In this document: piece by piece, positions 62,387 to 64,000 of the stretch
Layout of the letters: each line of letters starts with the position of its first letter
Position numbering within the stretch: position 1 is the first letter of the stretch
Source of the DNA: Betaproteobacteria bacterium
GTDB lineage: Bacteria; Pseudomonadota; Gammaproteobacteria; Burkholderiales; SG8-39
Assembly: GCA_947482825.1 (NCBI GenBank)
Contig: CANKMT010000007.1
Coordinates: forward strand, 18,072-82,071
Direction: 5' to 3'
DNA: 64,000 bases
Program-made: the position numbers and the translations under genes
Notes under the pieces: model-generated
Databases searched by the model: none
What the model was told of the DNA's origin: nothing
What the model saw: only the letters and a program-made list of their open reading frames with translations

Positions 62387-63359
62387 AAATCCGTTCCGAA
62401 TTCCCGCCCCTGACCCTTTCGCGCACCCCGTGCGGCAGGCGGTCGACCCGCGCGAGGCACCCGATCGGATCGCCGATGGTGTGCGGATAGTCCGAGCCGT
62501 AGAGCACGTTCTCCGAGCCGAATACATTGACCGCCATCGCCAGCGCGTCGTCCGTGAAGACCACCGAGTCGGAATAGATCCGCCGCGCGACCAGGCTGGG
62601 CTTCTCGACGATCTTGGTGCGGCAGGCCGGGATGAACTCGAAGCATTGGTCCAGGCGCCCGATCAGAAAGGGCAGCGTGCCCCCGCCGTGCGAAGCGATG
62701 ATCTTGAGCTTCTGGTAGCGGTCGAAGAATCCGTCGTAGATCATGCGCGCGACCGCAAGCGTGGTGTCGGTGGTGAAGCCGATCGAGGCGGTGAGCTGGA
62801 ACTGCGACATGTCCATCTCCTTGACCCCGGGCGGCGCGGAGGGGTGGATGAGCACCGGCAGGGCCGCGTCGTCGATGGCTTTCCAGATTTTTGCGAACTT
62901 GGGGTCGGTCAGGTGCGAGCCGGACACGTTGGCGAGCACCATCACGCCGCAGGCGCCCGCTTTCCGCGCGCGCTTGAGTTCCTTTAGCGCGGTCTCCGGA
63001 TACTGCCAGGGCAGCGAGCAGAAGAACTGGATGCGCTCGGGCCAGGTTTTCCTTGCCTTGGCCATCACGTCGTTCATGATCTGCGCGGCCTGCAGGCTGA
63101 CCTTTTCGCCGCCCCAGTAGACGTTCGGGCAGGAGAGCGACACCACGGCCAGGTCGATGCCGACGCGATCCATGTTCCTGATCCGCAACTCCCAGTCGAA
63201 CATCTCGGGGATCGGCGTCATGAACGGCGCGCCGTCGAGGTGAATCGCGCGCAATCCTCCGTACACCTCCTTGAGCGTGTACTTGCCGCCGTGCTTCTCG
63301 AGCAGCTTCACCCATGCGTTGTCGAGCATGTGGGTGTGGACGTCGATGACCTTGCTCAT
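62373..63359 (-). CDS. ACMSD-like amidohydrolase (amidohydrolase 2 family)
   Basis: 328 residues from ATG 63359 with AAGAGG upstream. VIDVHTHMLDNAW (metal HxH, H8 and H10), ALPVLIHPSAPPG, IASHGGGTLPFLIGRLDQ and VLYGSDYPHTIGDPIG (metal aspartate) are the ordered metal motifs of the aminocarboxymuconate-semialdehyde decarboxylase group. It is likely a decarboxylase or hydrolase of an aromatic breakdown product. A Bug binding protein gene sits 38 bases upstream, suggesting its substrate is imported. Confidence 0.87.
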   Translation of the reverse strand: MSKVIDVHTHMLDNAWVKLLEKHGGKYTLKEVYGGLRAIHLDGAPFMTPIPEMFDWELRIRNMDRVGIDLAVVSLSCPNVYWGGEKVSLQAAQIMNDVMAKARKTWPERIQFFCSLPWQYPETALKELKRARKAGACGVMVLANVSGSHLTDPKFAKIWKAIDDAALPVLIHPSAPPGVKEMDMSQFQLTASIGFTTDTTLAVARMIYDGFFDRYQKLKIIASHGGGTLPFLIGRLDQCFEFIPACRTKIVEKPSLVARRIYSDSVVFTDDALAMAVNVFGSENVLYGSDYPHTIGDPIGCLARVDRLPHGVRERVRGGNSERIFNFG

Positions 63360-63397
63360 GCGTGTGCCTCTTGGATGGGAATTGGGGACGGAACCGG

Positions 63398-64000
63398 CTA
63401 GTCCACTTTCAGGCCGGCGGCCTTGACCACGCCGGCCCAGCGGCCGACGTCTGTCTTGACGATCTCGGCAAATTGCTCGGGGGTGTTCGGCGCCCACGGC
63501 TCCATGCCGAACTTGACGAGTTGGTCGCGGAATTCCGGGGTTGCCTGGAAGCGCTGCATCTCGGCGTTCAGTCGCGCGACGATCGCCCGGGGCGTGCCAC
63601 CGGTGGCCACTACCCCCTGCCACGCCTGCCAGTCGAACCCGGGCACGGTGCGAGCGACGGGCTGGACGTTGGGCATCAGCACCGACTGCACCGCGGCCGA
63701 AGTCCCGAGCGCCGTGATCTTGCCGCCCTGGATGTTCGGCACGGCGACCGAGAAGTCGAGGAACATCATTTCGGGCTTGCCGGCGATCATGTCGAGCACC
63801 GCGAGGGCCGAGCCCTTGTAAGGCACATGCTGCACGTTGAGGCCCAATTCTTTCTTGAACACCTCCATGAAGAGGTGGTGCGGGCTGCCGCTGCCGGAGG
63901 ACGCATAGTTGAACTTGCCCGGATTGCGGCGCACGAGGTCGATCAGCTCCGCGACGCTTTTCGCCCCAAGGGAGGGCGAGGTCACGAGGAAGAAATTGAC
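63398..64000 (-). CDS. Bug family (TctC-like) solute-binding protein, partial
   Basis: About 200 C-terminal residues are in the window; the frame stays open to base 64000, so the signal peptide and N-terminal lobe lie outside. NPGKFNYASSGSGSPHHLFMEVF and LNVQHVPYKGSALAVLDMIAGKPEMMFLD are the central Bug motifs, and ARLNAEMQRFQATPEFRDQLVKFGMEP is the typical C-terminal lobe. It binds a small carboxylate in the periplasm. In operon order it precedes the ACMSD-like gene. Confidence 0.9.
   Translation of the reverse strand, partial: VNFFLVTSPSLGAKSVAELIDLVRRNPGKFNYASSGSGSPHHLFMEVFKKELGLNVQHVPYKGSALAVLDMIAGKPEMMFLDFSVAVPNIQGGKITALGTSAAVQSVLMPNVQPVARTVPGFDWQAWQGVVATGGTPRAIVARLNAEMQRFQATPEFRDQLVKFGMEPWAPNTPEQFAEIVKTDVGRWAGVVKAAGLKVD

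Overview
The window is a high-GC, densely coded stretch of bacterial chromosome. Two Bug-type (TctC-like) solute-binding proteins, a complete c-type cytochrome maturation (ccm) gene set, a two-partner-secretion translocator, and the abundance of acyl-CoA ligases and crotonases suggest a betaproteobacterium close to Burkholderiales. This is an inference from gene content; there is no rRNA or tRNA here to anchor it. Both ends cut genes: the first CDS lacks its N-terminus and the last lacks its N-terminus.

Layout. 1-3.4 kb: methylcrotonyl-CoA carboxylase beta and alpha subunits, convergent with asnS. 4.8-5.5 kb: PIN/AbrB toxin-antitoxin pair. 5.6-9.2 kb: DUF1289 protein, enoyl-CoA hydratase, DsbA-like isomerase, periplasmic phosphatase lipoprotein. 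9.4-10.3 kb: VapBC pair. 10.3-18.7 kb: a seven-gene minus-strand operon (AMP-forming CoA ligase, LivG, LivH, LivM, LivK, LivF, PaaK-like CoA ligase) opposite a Crp/Fnr regulator, followed by a decayed LivF relic. 20-23 kb: RidA-like protein, FAD oxidoreductase, ornithine-cyclodeaminase-like protein. 23.1-24.8 kb: LysM/Sel1 protein and an adenylyl cyclase-FHA fusion. 25-26.9 kb: orphan TpsB translocator. 27.2-34.2 kb: ccmABCD (plus) meeting ccmEFGHI (minus). 34.4-36.2 kb: TagH-like FHA protein. 36.2-48 kb: acyl-CoA metabolism (NDP-forming CoA ligase, VOC protein, crotonase, two AMP-forming ligases), a GIY-YIG-like protein, a metallophosphoesterase, a lipase-like hydrolase and a stand-alone molybdenum hydroxylase large subunit. 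48.2-54.5 kb: cNMP-binding/FHA protein, CMD protein, amidohydrolase, VOC, PEP mutase-like protein, DUF1653, DEAD-box helicase with a long leader. 54.5-57.6 kb: slyX, pepE, a Bug protein, a quinone oxidoreductase. 57.6-64 kb: icmF with a palindromic operator in its promoter, class II aldolase, LuxR-type HTH protein, ACMSD-like amidohydrolase and a partial Bug protein.

How the genes work together. Leucine/valine-type acyl-CoA catabolism (mccAB, icmF, crotonases) plus several CoA ligases fits a heterotroph that activates and oxidises branched or aromatic carboxylates. The CoA ligases bracketing the Liv transporter suggest uptake coupled to activation of such an acid. The ccm genes provide cytochrome c for respiration. 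Three FHA-domain proteins, one fused to a cyclase, one to a cNMP-binding domain and one carrying repeated acidic-Thr-aromatic-Pro motifs, hint at a signalling module that joins cyclic nucleotides to phosphothreonine recognition. This is the most interesting unexplained signal in the window, together with the icmF operator, the DEAD-box leader, a perfect 25-bp palindrome, and three convergent gene pairs that overlap on a shared CTAG.
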